Below, one piece after another: positions 17,104 to 25,402 of a stretch of DNA of 61,536 nucleotides. The position numbers and the translations under genes were made by a program. The notes under the pieces were generated by a model. It ran no database searches. It was given only the letters and a program-made list of their open reading frames with translations, and was not told the DNA's origin. The stretch comes from Salinarimonas sp. Its GTDB lineage: Bacteria; Pseudomonadota; Alphaproteobacteria; Rhizobiales; Beijerinckiaceae. Every line of letters starts with the position of its first letter. The first letter of the stretch is position 1. The DNA is taken from the NCBI GenBank assembly GCA_020832565.1, contig JAFIEI010000018.1:1-61536 (forward strand). The letters run 5' to 3'.

Positions 17104-17847
17104 TCAGCCCGCCGGCAGCGCCCCCGCAATATCCTCTGCGATCGCCATCGCTGCAGCGCGCGGATCGGCAGCCCGGGTGATCGGGCGCCCGATGACGAGG
17201 TGATCGGCCCCCGCACGCACCGCCTCCCCCGGCGTCATGACTCGTTTCTGGTCGCCCGCATCCGCGCCGGCAGGGCGAATGCCCGGGGTGACGATCAGGC
17301 CTTGCGGGCCGAGCGCCGCACGCACCGCCGCGATTTCCTGCGGCGAGCAGACGATCCCGTCGATCCCCGCTTCCCGCGCCTGTGCGGCACGGCGCGCGAC
17401 GAGGTCGCCGACGCTCGAAGCATAACCCGCAGCCGCGAGATCGGCATCGTCATAGGAGGTGAGCACCGTCACCGCGAGCAGCTTGAGCCCGCCATCGCCC
17501 CGCCCGGCCACGGCTGCGGCCATTGTCTGGGGATAGGCATGCACCGTGGCGAGATCGACGCCCAGCTCGCGGATGGCCGCGACACCCTCGGTTACGGTAT
17601 TGCCGATATCGTGGAGCTTGAAGTCGAGGAAGACCTTGCGGCCCTGGTCGACGAGCTCGCGCGCGAAGGCGAGCCCGCCGGAAAAGCCGAGGCGATAGCC
17701 GATCTTGTAGAAATACGCGCCGTCGCCGATCTCGGCGACGAGCGCCCGCGCCTGCGCGACATCCGGCAGATCGAGGGCGACGATGATGGGATCGCGCGGA
17801 TCGCGGGGCGTGCGAGATGTTGCGGCATCACTGGCTGACGGGGGCAT
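17104..17847 (-). CDS. pyrF: Orotidine 5'-phosphate decarboxylase
   Basis: A 247-residue OMP decarboxylase, the last step of de novo UMP synthesis. The signature sequence [13 protein letters not shown] contains the catalytic Asp-Lys-x-x-Asp array. The barrel opens with [13 protein letters not shown], and the phosphate-binding end is [16 protein letters not shown] followed by [13 protein letters not shown] chose ATG 17847 with GGAG 7 bases upstream; a longer frame to 17910 lacks a site. The first 16 residues before the barrel are low-complexity. No other pyr gene is beside it. Confidence 0.95.
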   Translation of the reverse strand: MPPSASDAATSRTPRDPRDPIIVALDLPDVAQARALVAEIGDGAYFYKIGYRLGFSGGLAFARELVDQGRKVFLDFKLHDIGNTVTEGVAAIRELGVDLATVHAYPQTMAAAVAGRGDGGLKLLAVTVLTSYDDADLAAAGYASSVGDLVARRAAQAREAGIDGIVCSPQEIAAVRAALGPQGLIVTPGIRPAGADAGDQKRVMTPGEAVRAGADHLVIGRPITRAADPRAAAMAIAEDIAGALPAG

Positions 17848-17998
17848 CGACGAGCTCCGGGCATGTGGGGTCACCGGCAGAAACCAGAGCCGGCGCGGGA
17901 AGTCAAACACGCGTCATCGCGTCGTGATGAAGCTGCGGCTATGCTCGGCTCCTCCAGCGTATCGCCTGCACAATTCGCTTGGTCTCAAAAGGTCGTCG

Positions 17999-18790
17999 AT
18001 GATGAAATCCACGCTGCCACCACCCGCCACCGCCGCATGGCTCACCAGCCGCCCAATCGCTCATCGCGGCCTGCATGACCGCGCCGGCGGTGTGATCGAA
18101 AACAGCATGAATGCCGCGCGGTCCGCCATTGCCGGGGGGTACGGCATCGAATGCGACGTGCAGGATTCGGTCGATGGCGAAGCTTTCGTCTTTCATGATC
18201 ACGATCTCGGACGCCTTACCGGCGGGGACGGTGCGTTCTGTGAATGCAGCGCGCGCATGATCGACGATCTGAGACTGTCTGATGCCGACGGGGATGCCCG
18301 CATTCCCCGCCTCGCCGACTTTCTCAACCTCGTGGGCGGAAAAGTGCCGCTCGTCGTCGAGATCAAGAGCCGTTTCGACGGCAATCCGGCACTTACCGGG
18401 CGCTGTATCGCGCTGCTGCGGGACTATGACGGGCCGGTCTGCGTGAAATCATTCGATCCGCAGGTCGTCGCCTGGCTGCGCCGTGATGCGCCGCAGATCA
18501 TGCGCGGGATTGTCGCCGACGCCGCCGGGAGCGGGCCACCCGGGCCCGGGTCGAACGCAGGCGAGGCGGCAACATCGGCACGCCATGCCCGCGCCCATCT
18601 GCTGCATATCGGCGAAACCCTTCCCGATTTCGTCTCCTGGCATGCGAGCGATCTGCCCCATGCGGCGCCATTCCTCTGCCGCAGCCTGCGCGGCATGCCG
18701 GTTCTGACCTGGACATTGCGCAGCGCCGAACAGGCAGCGTTTGTCCGCGCTCATGCAGATCAGATCGTCTTCGAGGGCTTTCGACCGTAG
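17999..18790 (+). CDS. Glycerophosphodiester phosphodiesterase family protein
   Basis: A 263-residue GDPD-type TIM barrel that hydrolyses glycerophosphodiesters to glycerol-3-phosphate and an alcohol. The active-site order is typical: AHRG near residue 20 (catalytic His), ENSMNA, GIECDVQDSVDGEAFVFHDHDLGRLTG (metal-binding ExD and the second His), VVEIKS, and the C-terminal VLTWTLRSAEQ. There is no signal peptide, so it is likely cytosolic. The tandem ATGs at 17999 and 18002 follow AAAAGG by 6 bases. An insertion rich in Gly/Pro at about residues 175-195 is not usual for the family. Confidence 0.87.
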   Translation: MMKSTLPPPATAAWLTSRPIAHRGLHDRAGGVIENSMNAARSAIAGGYGIECDVQDSVDGEAFVFHDHDLGRLTGGDGAFCECSARMIDDLRLSDADGDARIPRLADFLNLVGGKVPLVVEIKSRFDGNPALTGRCIALLRDYDGPVCVKSFDPQVVAWLRRDAPQIMRGIVADAAGSGPPGPGSNAGEAATSARHARAHLLHIGETLPDFVSWHASDLPHAAPFLCRSLRGMPVLTWTLRSAEQAAFVRAHADQIVFEGFRP

Positions 18791-18886
18791 CGCGAGGCAT
18801 GCTTTTGCGCGGATGCAGCGGTTTCCCCGTAGGCAAGGTGGCGCTATGGTCGCGGCAATTCATCACGGGTGACGGGGAGGCGCGCC

Positions 18887-19516
18887 TTGGATTTCGGATT
18901 TCTCTGGACGGCACTCGTCACCATGCTGGTGACGCTCGACCCGCTCGGTCTGGCGCCGATCTTCATCTCGCTGACGGTGGGGATGGATGCGGCGCAGCGG
19001 CGGCGGATCGCGGCGCGGGCCTGCCTGATCGCGCTGGCGATCCTCACCTTCTTCGGTCTGGGCGGGCAGTTCCTGCTCGATGCGCTGGGGATCGGCCTGC
19101 CGGCTTTCCGCATCGCAGGCGGGCTGCTCCTGTTCTACATCGCCTTCGAGATGACCTTCGAACTGCGTGCCAAGCGCAAGCAGCGCACGGCGGCACGCGG
19201 CGCCAGCCAGCCCGATGCGGAAAAGCATCTCGCTGCCTTCCCGCTCGCGATTCCCCTGCTCGCCGGGCCGGGCGCCATCACCGCGACGATCCTGCTCGCG
19301 GGGCGCGTTCAGGGCGATCTGCCCAACGCGCTGGGCCTGGCCGGCGTGATCACCCTCGGCGTGGCGATCTGCTTCGTTACCTTTCTCGCCGCAGAGCGGG
19401 TCTCGCGGCTGATCGGCGAGATGGGCAACATCGTGCTGACCCGCCTGCTCGGCGTGATCCTCGCGGCGCTGGCCATCCAGTTCGTCATTGACGGCGTCGT
19501 CGCGGCATGGCCGTGA
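18887..19516 (+). CDS. MarC family integral membrane protein
   Basis: A 209-residue polytopic protein with six predicted membrane segments, starting LDFGFLWTALVTMLVTLDPLGLAPIF, the usual MarC N-terminus with the NPxGxxP-like DPLGLAPIF turn. A second matching half is at AFPLAIPLLAGPGAITATILL. I choose the TTG at 18887 because GGGGAGG lies 6 bases upstream and it matches where family members begin. A GTG at 18869 would add six residues ahead of the first helix. The family is widespread and its transported substrate is unknown; the old link to antibiotic resistance was not upheld. Confidence 0.85.
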   Translation: MDFGFLWTALVTMLVTLDPLGLAPIFISLTVGMDAAQRRRIAARACLIALAILTFFGLGGQFLLDALGIGLPAFRIAGGLLLFYIAFEMTFELRAKRKQRTAARGASQPDAEKHLAAFPLAIPLLAGPGAITATILLAGRVQGDLPNALGLAGVITLGVAICFVTFLAAERVSRLIGEMGNIVLTRLLGVILAALAIQFVIDGVVAAWP

Positions 19517-19572
19517 AAGCATTCCGGGCAGTGCCCCGATCGGGAGGATCGAACCCGGCGGCCTCGCGGCGG

Positions 19573-19893
19573 TTACCGATCACCCGGCCGGCGCATGGAT
19601 GGCGGCAATGGCGTCTCGCCGAAATCGATGCGCGAATGCTGCAGGATCGTGCCAGCCTCGTCGACGACGAGGCGAAGCCGGCAATTGCCGTGGAAGAAGC
19701 TCAGCCGCCAGCGCCCCGCATCCTCACCTGCGCCGCGCTCGGTCAGGGTGGTGATAGTGCCTTCGCGCAAGGAGGCCATCACCGCTTCCGGCGTGAGGGC
19801 GAAGGCCTCGGCGACGAGTCGCGCATCGACGCAGGGATCTTCCCCATCGATTTCGATGCGCATCCCGTCATGTCGCGCCGATTTGTTCATCAT
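19573..19893 (-). CDS. DUF6522 family small protein
   Basis: A 106-residue protein with IEIDGEDPCVDARLVAEAFAL, LREGTITTLTERGAGEDAGRWRLSF and RLRLVVDEAGTILQHSRIDFGE, a pattern I associate with DUF6522. It has a GAGGG site ahead of tandem ATGs (19893, 19890); a later in-frame ATG at 19863 (MRIEID) is also possible. It lies 4 bases after the universal stress protein stop on the same strand, so the two are very likely co-transcribed. The function is unknown. Confidence 0.65.
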   Translation of the reverse strand: MMNKSARHDGMRIEIDGEDPCVDARLVAEAFALTPEAVMASLREGTITTLTERGAGEDAGRWRLSFFHGNCRLRLVVDEAGTILQHSRIDFGETPLPPSMRRPGDR

Positions 19894-19897
19894 GCCC

Positions 19898-20743
19898 TCA
19901 ATTTGCCATCAGAACCGGCAGCGGCGGGCCGGAATCGAAGATCATATGGCTCACACTGCCGTAGACGAGATCGCGCAGCCGCGCATGACGCTGGGCGCCC
20001 ATGACCAGAATATCCGCCCCCTGCTCGGCACACAGCGCGGCGATACAGGCGCCGACCGGGCGACCCTGTCGCGCAATTCCTGCAAATTCCGCAGCGATCC
20101 CGCGCTGCGCGAGGCGGCGGCAGAGCTCGACCCCGGACTGGCCGGCGTGATTCTCGGCGCTATCACGGATGGTCGTGACCAAAACCCTTACCGCCTTGCG
20201 CAGAAGCGGCATCGCGTCATGCAGGGCACGGGTCGCTGCGCGCGAAGCGTCCCAGGCCACGACGATGGTCCCGCCAGTAAAGCCTGCATCACCCGGCACC
20301 AGCAGGATCGGACGTCCGGCATCGAACAGAATACGCTCGGCCAGTTGCTTGTGCGGAAAGGTGAGGGGGCCCTGCGTGCCGATCACCACCAGATCACTCA
20401 GGCGGGCGTAGTCAGCGAGGGTTTCGGTGATCGTGAAGGCGTAGTTGCGGCCGGCCACGACGTCGAGGGTCACATTGCGTGTGGCGGCGGCTCGGGCAAG
20501 GACCTCGGCCATGGCGGTTTGGGCGGGCGTTTTCTCGCCCTGCGCCTCGCGCACCATCTCGACCTCGTCTTCCTCCTCGCCGGCGAGATCGGTGACTTCG
20601 AAGACCAGCGCCGTCACCCGTCCGGAGAGGGAGGCAGCGAGATCGAGCGCGAAGGCGGCATGGGGCGACAGCGCCTCGAAATCGGTGCCTGCGCGCCGTG
20701 CATGGGCCGCATCGACGGGTGATACCTGTATCAGGATGTCCAC
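19898..20743 (-). CDS. Universal stress protein, two-domain
   Basis: A 281-residue protein made of two UspA-like folds. The first half carries LVVIGTQGPLTFPHKQLAERILFDAGRPILLVP. The second, from about residue 150, starts TIVVAWDASRAATRAL and ends MGAQRHARLRDLVYGSVSHMIF, which fits the ATP-binding pattern GxxGx(9)G(S/T). I chose GTG 20743, where the first domain begins with VDILIQVSP. The open frame continues to 21124, but that part overlaps the divergent transpeptidase-type gene and shows no domain. It is followed at 4 bases by the DUF6522 gene. A role in stress survival is inferred from the family only. Confidence 0.78.
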   Translation of the reverse strand: MDILIQVSPVDAAHARRAGTDFEALSPHAAFALDLAASLSGRVTALVFEVTDLAGEEEDEVEMVREAQGEKTPAQTAMAEVLARAAATRNVTLDVVAGRNYAFTITETLADYARLSDLVVIGTQGPLTFPHKQLAERILFDAGRPILLVPGDAGFTGGTIVVAWDASRAATRALHDAMPLLRKAVRVLVTTIRDSAENHAGQSGVELCRRLAQRGIAAEFAGIARQGRPVGACIAALCAEQGADILVMGAQRHARLRDLVYGSVSHMIFDSGPPLPVLMAN

Positions 20744-20957
20744 GAGGCGTCGGGCTCCGGTCTGTCGCTGGCTCTGCGCCAATGTGGGACCATCGCATGG
20801 GCGGCACAAGGCGGAGCTTTGCGGATGCGGCACGCGGGCGCGCTCCGATCCCGGCCATGGCATCGACGAGAGTGATATGGCATGCTCGCCGCAATCCCGG
20901 TTGCATACCTGCATGCGCCCAAACCATTCCCGATTGGCCCGATCACGGATTTCCCCG

Positions 20958-22580
20958 ATGCGCAATGATACCACGCCCGTCTTCTCGAAGAGCGCCGTTG
21001 CCGCGCCCTCACCTCTGGCTGCGGAAAGCGGGGCGCGGGTTCTGGAAGAGGGCGGCAACGCGATCGAGGCGATGATCGCCATGGCGGCGACGATCGCGGT
21101 GGTCTTCCCGCATATGAACGCCATGGGCGGAGACGGATTCTGGTTAATTCGCGAGCCTGATGAATCCGTGACCGGAATCGATGCTTGTGGTCCGGCCGGC
21201 GCCGAGGCAACGCGTGCCTTCTATCGCGATGCGGGGCACGAGGCGATTCCCGCACGAGGCCCGCATGCGGCATTGACCGTGGCGGGCGCCGTCGGCGGCT
21301 GGGCACGCGCAACGGAAGCGGCACAGGCTGGCGGCGGGCGCCTGCCGCTGCCGGTCCTTCTCGAAGACGCGATCCGCCATGCCCGCGAGGGCTATCCCGT
21401 CGCCGATTCCGAACAGCGTTACTGGGATCGCGAAGCCGACGGCGCCACGCTGGCGGCCCTGCGGGCGGTGCCCGGATTCGACGCGGCCTTCACCCTTGCC
21501 GGCGAACCGCCGCGCGCCGGCGCCTTCCGCCGCACCCTGAAACTCGGTGACACGCTCGGCCATCTCGCGGATGCAGGCCTGTCCGACTTCTATCGCGGGG
21601 ATGTCGGGCGCGAGATCGCCGCCGATCTCGACCGGGCCGGCGCGCCTGTAACCCGCGCGGATCTCGAGAGCTATCAGGCCCGCACGGTCCAGCCGCTCAG
21701 CCTGCGCCTCGGCGATGCGACCCTATGGAACTTCCCGCCCCCGACCCAGGGCCTCGCCTCGCTGATGATTCTCGGCATGTTCGAGCATCTCGGCGTGACG
21801 CGCGCCGACAATCTCGATCATCATCACGGGCTGATCGAGGCCGTGAAGCGGGCTTTCGCCATCCGCGACCGGGTCGTGACCGATCCCGCCCATCTCGATG
21901 CCGATCTCGATGCCCTGCTCGCTCCCGATGCCATTGCCCGCGAGGCGGCTGCCATCGACATGGCCCGCGCGGCCCCCTTCCCGCTCGCGGCCGATCACGG
22001 CGACACGATCTGGATGGGCGCAATCGATGCGCAGGGCCGGGCGGTCTCCTATATCCAGTCGATCTACTGGGATTACGGCTCCGGGCTGGTCCTGCCCGCA
22101 ACCGGCGTGCTGTGGCAGAATCGCGGCATGTCCTTCTCCCTCGATCCCGCCGCACGCAACCCGCTGCAGCCCGGGCGCAAGCCGTTCCATACGCTGAACC
22201 CGGCGCTGGCCGTATTCAAGGACGGGCGGGTGATGTCCTATGGCTGCATGGGCGGCGACGGCCAGCCGCAAACCCAGGCGCAGATCTTCACCCGCTATCG
22301 TTTCGGCATGGATCCGGCTTCTGCGGTCGACGCGCCCCGCTGGTTGCTCGGGCGCACCTGGGGGCAGAATTCGACCACGCTCAAGCTGGAGAGCCGCTTC
22401 GATCCCGACATCGTGAAGGGACTCGCCGGGCGCGGGCAGGCGGTGGAGGAAATCGGCGAGGCCTATGCCGATCTGCTCGGCCATGCGGGCATGCTCGTGC
22501 GCCATCCCGGTGACGGGCATATCGCGGCCACGCATGATCCCCGCGCCGGCGGCGCTGCACGTGGAATGGGGGGATCATGA
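20958..22580 (+). CDS. Gamma-glutamyltransferase-fold hydrolase (oxamate amidohydrolase/HpxW-like)
   Basis: A 540-residue Ntn-hydrolase of the gamma-glutamyltranspeptidase superfamily. Such enzymes self-cleave before a Thr that becomes the nucleophile; here that is Thr350 in HGDTIWMGAIDAQG. The N-terminal region has SGARVLEEGGNAIEAMIAMA and NAMGGDGFWLI, and the C-terminal region has RKPFHTLNPALAVFKDGRV and GGDGQPQTQAQIFTRY. There is no signal peptide, unlike periplasmic Ggt. The details LLGRTWG and WQNRGMSFSL recall oxamate amidohydrolase (HpxW) from purine-ureide breakdown, but no ureide genes are nearby. It overlaps the DUF1045 gene by 4 bases. Confidence 0.8.
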   Translation: MRNDTTPVFSKSAVAAPSPLAAESGARVLEEGGNAIEAMIAMAATIAVVFPHMNAMGGDGFWLIREPDESVTGIDACGPAGAEATRAFYRDAGHEAIPARGPHAALTVAGAVGGWARATEAAQAGGGRLPLPVLLEDAIRHAREGYPVADSEQRYWDREADGATLAALRAVPGFDAAFTLAGEPPRAGAFRRTLKLGDTLGHLADAGLSDFYRGDVGREIAADLDRAGAPVTRADLESYQARTVQPLSLRLGDATLWNFPPPTQGLASLMILGMFEHLGVTRADNLDHHHGLIEAVKRAFAIRDRVVTDPAHLDADLDALLAPDAIAREAAAIDMARAAPFPLAADHGDTIWMGAIDAQGRAVSYIQSIYWDYGSGLVLPATGVLWQNRGMSFSLDPAARNPLQPGRKPFHTLNPALAVFKDGRVMSYGCMGGDGQPQTQAQIFTRYRFGMDPASAVDAPRWLLGRTWGQNSTTLKLESRFDPDIVKGLAGRGQAVEEIGEAYADLLGHAGMLVRHPGDGHIAATHDPRAGGAARGMGGS

Positions 22581-23362
22581 CGCAAGCACAGCCGAAACCG
22601 CTTCCGTCTCGGGATACAGGTGCACAACCGGACCCACGCACACGCTACGCCATCTATTTCACGCCACGCCCCGAGACGCCGCTGTGGCTTTTCGGCTCGT
22701 CGGTTCTGGGCTACGACGCCGCGCGCGGCGAGGCCGTGACCCGGCCGCGCCTGAACGCGATCCCACCCGAGCGGCTGGCGGAACTGACGCAGCGCCCGCG
22801 CCTCTACGGTTTTCACGCCACCATCAAGCCGCCGATCCGCCTCGCCGACGGCTGCGACGAGGCACAGTTGATCAAAGCCCTCGATGCATTCTGCGCCGAT
22901 CGCAAGCTGGTCGCGCTGGCGCCGCTGGTCGTCGGAGAGATCGGCGGTGAGGGTGCGGCCTCCGCCTTTCTCGCGCTCGTCGAATCGGCTGCGAAGCCGA
23001 CCCCCGCCCTGCGCGATCTGGAGGCGCAGGTTGTCGAGGCTTTTGAACCGTTCCGGGCGCCGCTCACCCCCGAGGAATACGCCCGGCGCAATCCCGACGC
23101 ACTGCCCCCGCACAAGCGGGAGTTGCTGGACCGCTACGGCTACCCGGCCGTGCTCGATGCCTTCACCTTCCATATGACACTCAGCGAGCGGGTGCCCGGG
23201 CCAGAGCGTGCGGCATTGAAGGCCGACCTCGAGGCTTTGCGGCAGGACATGGCCGCAAATGCAGATATCACGATCGATCACCTGGCATTGTGCCGGCAAA
23301 GACCGGGCGAACCCTTTCGCATCCTTCATCGTGCGGATTTCGCCGGGGCGCGCGCATCCTGA
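22577..23362 (+). CDS. DUF1045 family 2H phosphoesterase-like protein
   Basis: A 261-residue DUF1045 protein, a branch of the 2H phosphoesterase superfamily. Two HxT motifs form the expected catalytic pair: GFHATIKPP near residue 77 and FHMTLSERV near residue 197. The opening RYAIYFTPRPETPLWLFGSSVLGYD is typical of the family. DUF1045 genes are best known from phosphonate operons, but no phn gene is present here. The start codon overlaps the stop of the transpeptidase-type gene (ATGA), so the two are translated together, and a shared pathway is a fair inference. Confidence 0.8.
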   Translation: MTQAQPKPLPSRDTGAQPDPRTRYAIYFTPRPETPLWLFGSSVLGYDAARGEAVTRPRLNAIPPERLAELTQRPRLYGFHATIKPPIRLADGCDEAQLIKALDAFCADRKLVALAPLVVGEIGGEGAASAFLALVESAAKPTPALRDLEAQVVEAFEPFRAPLTPEEYARRNPDALPPHKRELLDRYGYPAVLDAFTFHMTLSERVPGPERAALKADLEALRQDMAANADITIDHLALCRQRPGEPFRILHRADFAGARAS

Positions 23363-23372
23363 CGCGCCCTGA

Positions 23373-25229
23373 TCAGAACAGACGGCGGCGCAGCAGCGTC
23401 GATTGCAGGGCACTGAATTCCTGCGGCATCATGTCGTCATCGCGCAGGGTCTCCACCCTGGATCGCGCGGGCATTGCCTGCTCCTGGCGCACGGCGCCGG
23501 GCTGCGAAGCGCCGTTGCGCCTGTCGGGAGCCATGATCGGTACATTGTTCTGGTTCTGGAAATCTTCGTCGCGATCCCCGGAAAGGCTCTCGGTAGTCTC
23601 GCGCATGCTGCCCGCCCGGCGCCAGCGGGCAATGACTGCCGCGATATCGGTCGGGCTGAGGACCGCATTGTCACGCGGTTTCATATCCTGAGCGGGTCCG
23701 GGAAGGAATCGTGCGGGAAGGGTGTCGAAGCGGATGCGCATGGGCAGGGGCACGGCTTCACCGAAAGCGAAGACTTCGCGGATACCCAGCGCCGGCACGA
23801 AGGCGACGAGGGATTCCGCGGCATCCGAGACCGCGCTCTTGACGATGGCCTGGTCCCGGTCATTGGCCATGCGCATGGCAAAAAGCGTGCTGCATTGCGA
23901 GATGATCGGCGGGTCAAGATCCGCCGGGCGCTGTGTCACGAGCCCGAGCCCGATACCGTATTTTCGGCCTTCCTTGGCGATGCGCGAGATCGCTTTCTTG
24001 GTCGGGCCGAAGCCGAGATGGCGGTCCGCGGGTGCGTAACGATGCGCCTCCTCGCAAACGAAGAGCAAGGGAACGGCACCGGCACTCCACAGGCCGAGCT
24101 CGAAGGCCAGCCGCGCCAGCACCGAGACCACCGAATCGACCACTTCCGCCGGCAGTCCCGCAAGCTGCATCACGGTCATACGGCGGTTCGGATCGGTAAG
24201 ATTGAACAGACCGTCGAGGGTCTCCAGCATGGTGTCGCCGCCGATATTGGCATCGGCGAACATGAAGGCGTAACGCGGATCCTGCGAGAGCGAGCGAATA
24301 CGGGCGATCAGCCGCTGATAGACCGGTACTTCGGAGCGGTTGTCGAGGCGCCCCATCCCCTCGTCGAGCACCCGCAGGAGATCGACGAGGCGGTAGGGCG
24401 CCGGGGTATCGACGGTAAAACCACCCTCCCCGCCGCTGCCCGGACGGCGCAGGCTCACCCCCGGTCCCGACCGCTCACGGGCATAGTCCGCCTTGGCGGT
24501 CATGATCGCCTGGGCGAGGAGATTCACCTCGGCATCGACGCCCGGACGCGCGCGAAACAACGCGTCGACGAATTCCTCGAAGGCAAACATCCAGAACGGA
24601 AGCCGCAGATTCTCGGGCGTGATCAGGCGCATCTGGTCCGGCTCGAAGCAATTTGCGTATTCGGCATGCGGATCGAGGAGGAAGATGCGCTGGCGCGGAC
24701 GCTCCGAGAGCACGGCGCGCAACATCAGGGCGATGCCGCTCGATTTGCCGACGCCCGTGGTCCCGAGCACCGCGAAATGCTTGGTCAGCATTTCGTCGAT
24801 GTCGATATAGGCCGTGACCTGCGGATCGAGAGCCAGCGTTCCCAGTGCGATGGCACGGCGCTCGCGGCGGGTATGGATATCGCGCATGGTCTCGCGATGC
24901 ATCGGCAGGACCCGCGCCCCGAGGCGCGGATAGATGCTCACCCCGCGTTGAAACACGGATCGCCCGTCCGGCAGATGCAATACCTCGCCGAGCATGTCGA
25001 TGCGCGCATGGGCGCCGGTCTCGGCGCCTGCCTCGGTAATCTTGGTGATAACGGCGATGGTCTGCGACAGCGGCGTCGCGATGCAGACGAAGTCACCCAC
25101 GGTCACACTATCACGCAACGTAAGCCACACTTCGGCATGCGCCCCGGCCAGATCGACGAGCGTGCCGAAGGCTTCCATCTCGGGGGATTCGGCGGATAGG
25201 GTTTCGACGAAATGATCATGATTCTGCAT
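23373..25229 (-). CDS. HerA-like DUF87 ATPase
   Basis: A 618-residue hexameric-ATPase-type protein. A small N-terminal beta-barrel (about 20-110, HAS-barrel-like) precedes the RecA core. Walker A is GTTGVGKSS at residues 156-164, Walker B is LLFVCEEAHR at 388-397, and the sensor is GLVTQRPADL near 430-439. The C-terminal tail of about 100 residues is polar and low-complexity. Archaeal HerA works with NurA in DNA end resection, and bacterial HerA-like proteins pair with Sir2 or nuclease partners in phage defence. No such partner is adjacent here. ATG 25229 is favoured over an in-frame start at 25274. It converges on the DUF1045 gene with 10 bases between. Confidence 0.82.
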   Translation of the reverse strand: MQNHDHFVETLSAESPEMEAFGTLVDLAGAHAEVWLTLRDSVTVGDFVCIATPLSQTIAVITKITEAGAETGAHARIDMLGEVLHLPDGRSVFQRGVSIYPRLGARVLPMHRETMRDIHTRRERRAIALGTLALDPQVTAYIDIDEMLTKHFAVLGTTGVGKSSGIALMLRAVLSERPRQRIFLLDPHAEYANCFEPDQMRLITPENLRLPFWMFAFEEFVDALFRARPGVDAEVNLLAQAIMTAKADYARERSGPGVSLRRPGSGGEGGFTVDTPAPYRLVDLLRVLDEGMGRLDNRSEVPVYQRLIARIRSLSQDPRYAFMFADANIGGDTMLETLDGLFNLTDPNRRMTVMQLAGLPAEVVDSVVSVLARLAFELGLWSAGAVPLLFVCEEAHRYAPADRHLGFGPTKKAISRIAKEGRKYGIGLGLVTQRPADLDPPIISQCSTLFAMRMANDRDQAIVKSAVSDAAESLVAFVPALGIREVFAFGEAVPLPMRIRFDTLPARFLPGPAQDMKPRDNAVLSPTDIAAVIARWRRAGSMRETTESLSGDRDEDFQNQNNVPIMAPDRRNGASQPGAVRQEQAMPARSRVETLRDDDMMPQEFSALQSTLLRRRLF

Positions 25230-25402
25230 GGTTCCCGCCGCAACTCCACACAAACAATACACATCCACCGGCATTACCCGGCGCCATGCGGATCAGCGCA
25301 CGCGCGCAATTATCGAAGCCCGATGATGACCCGGGGATGTTAATGTGGCGTTGAGATCGCATCTGCAGATCGCAATTTCGCTTACCCTGCGGCACCCCCC
25401 TG

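Noticed and set aside
20744-21124. Longer N-terminus for the universal stress protein
   Set aside because: The extension overlaps the start of the transpeptidase-type gene and has no Usp features; the 214-bp gap is better read as a divergent promoter region.
23373-25229. HerA-like gene as part of a phage-defence system
   Set aside because: No Sir2, nuclease, helicase or other defence gene lies next to it, so a defence call is not supported; kept only as a lone ATPase.
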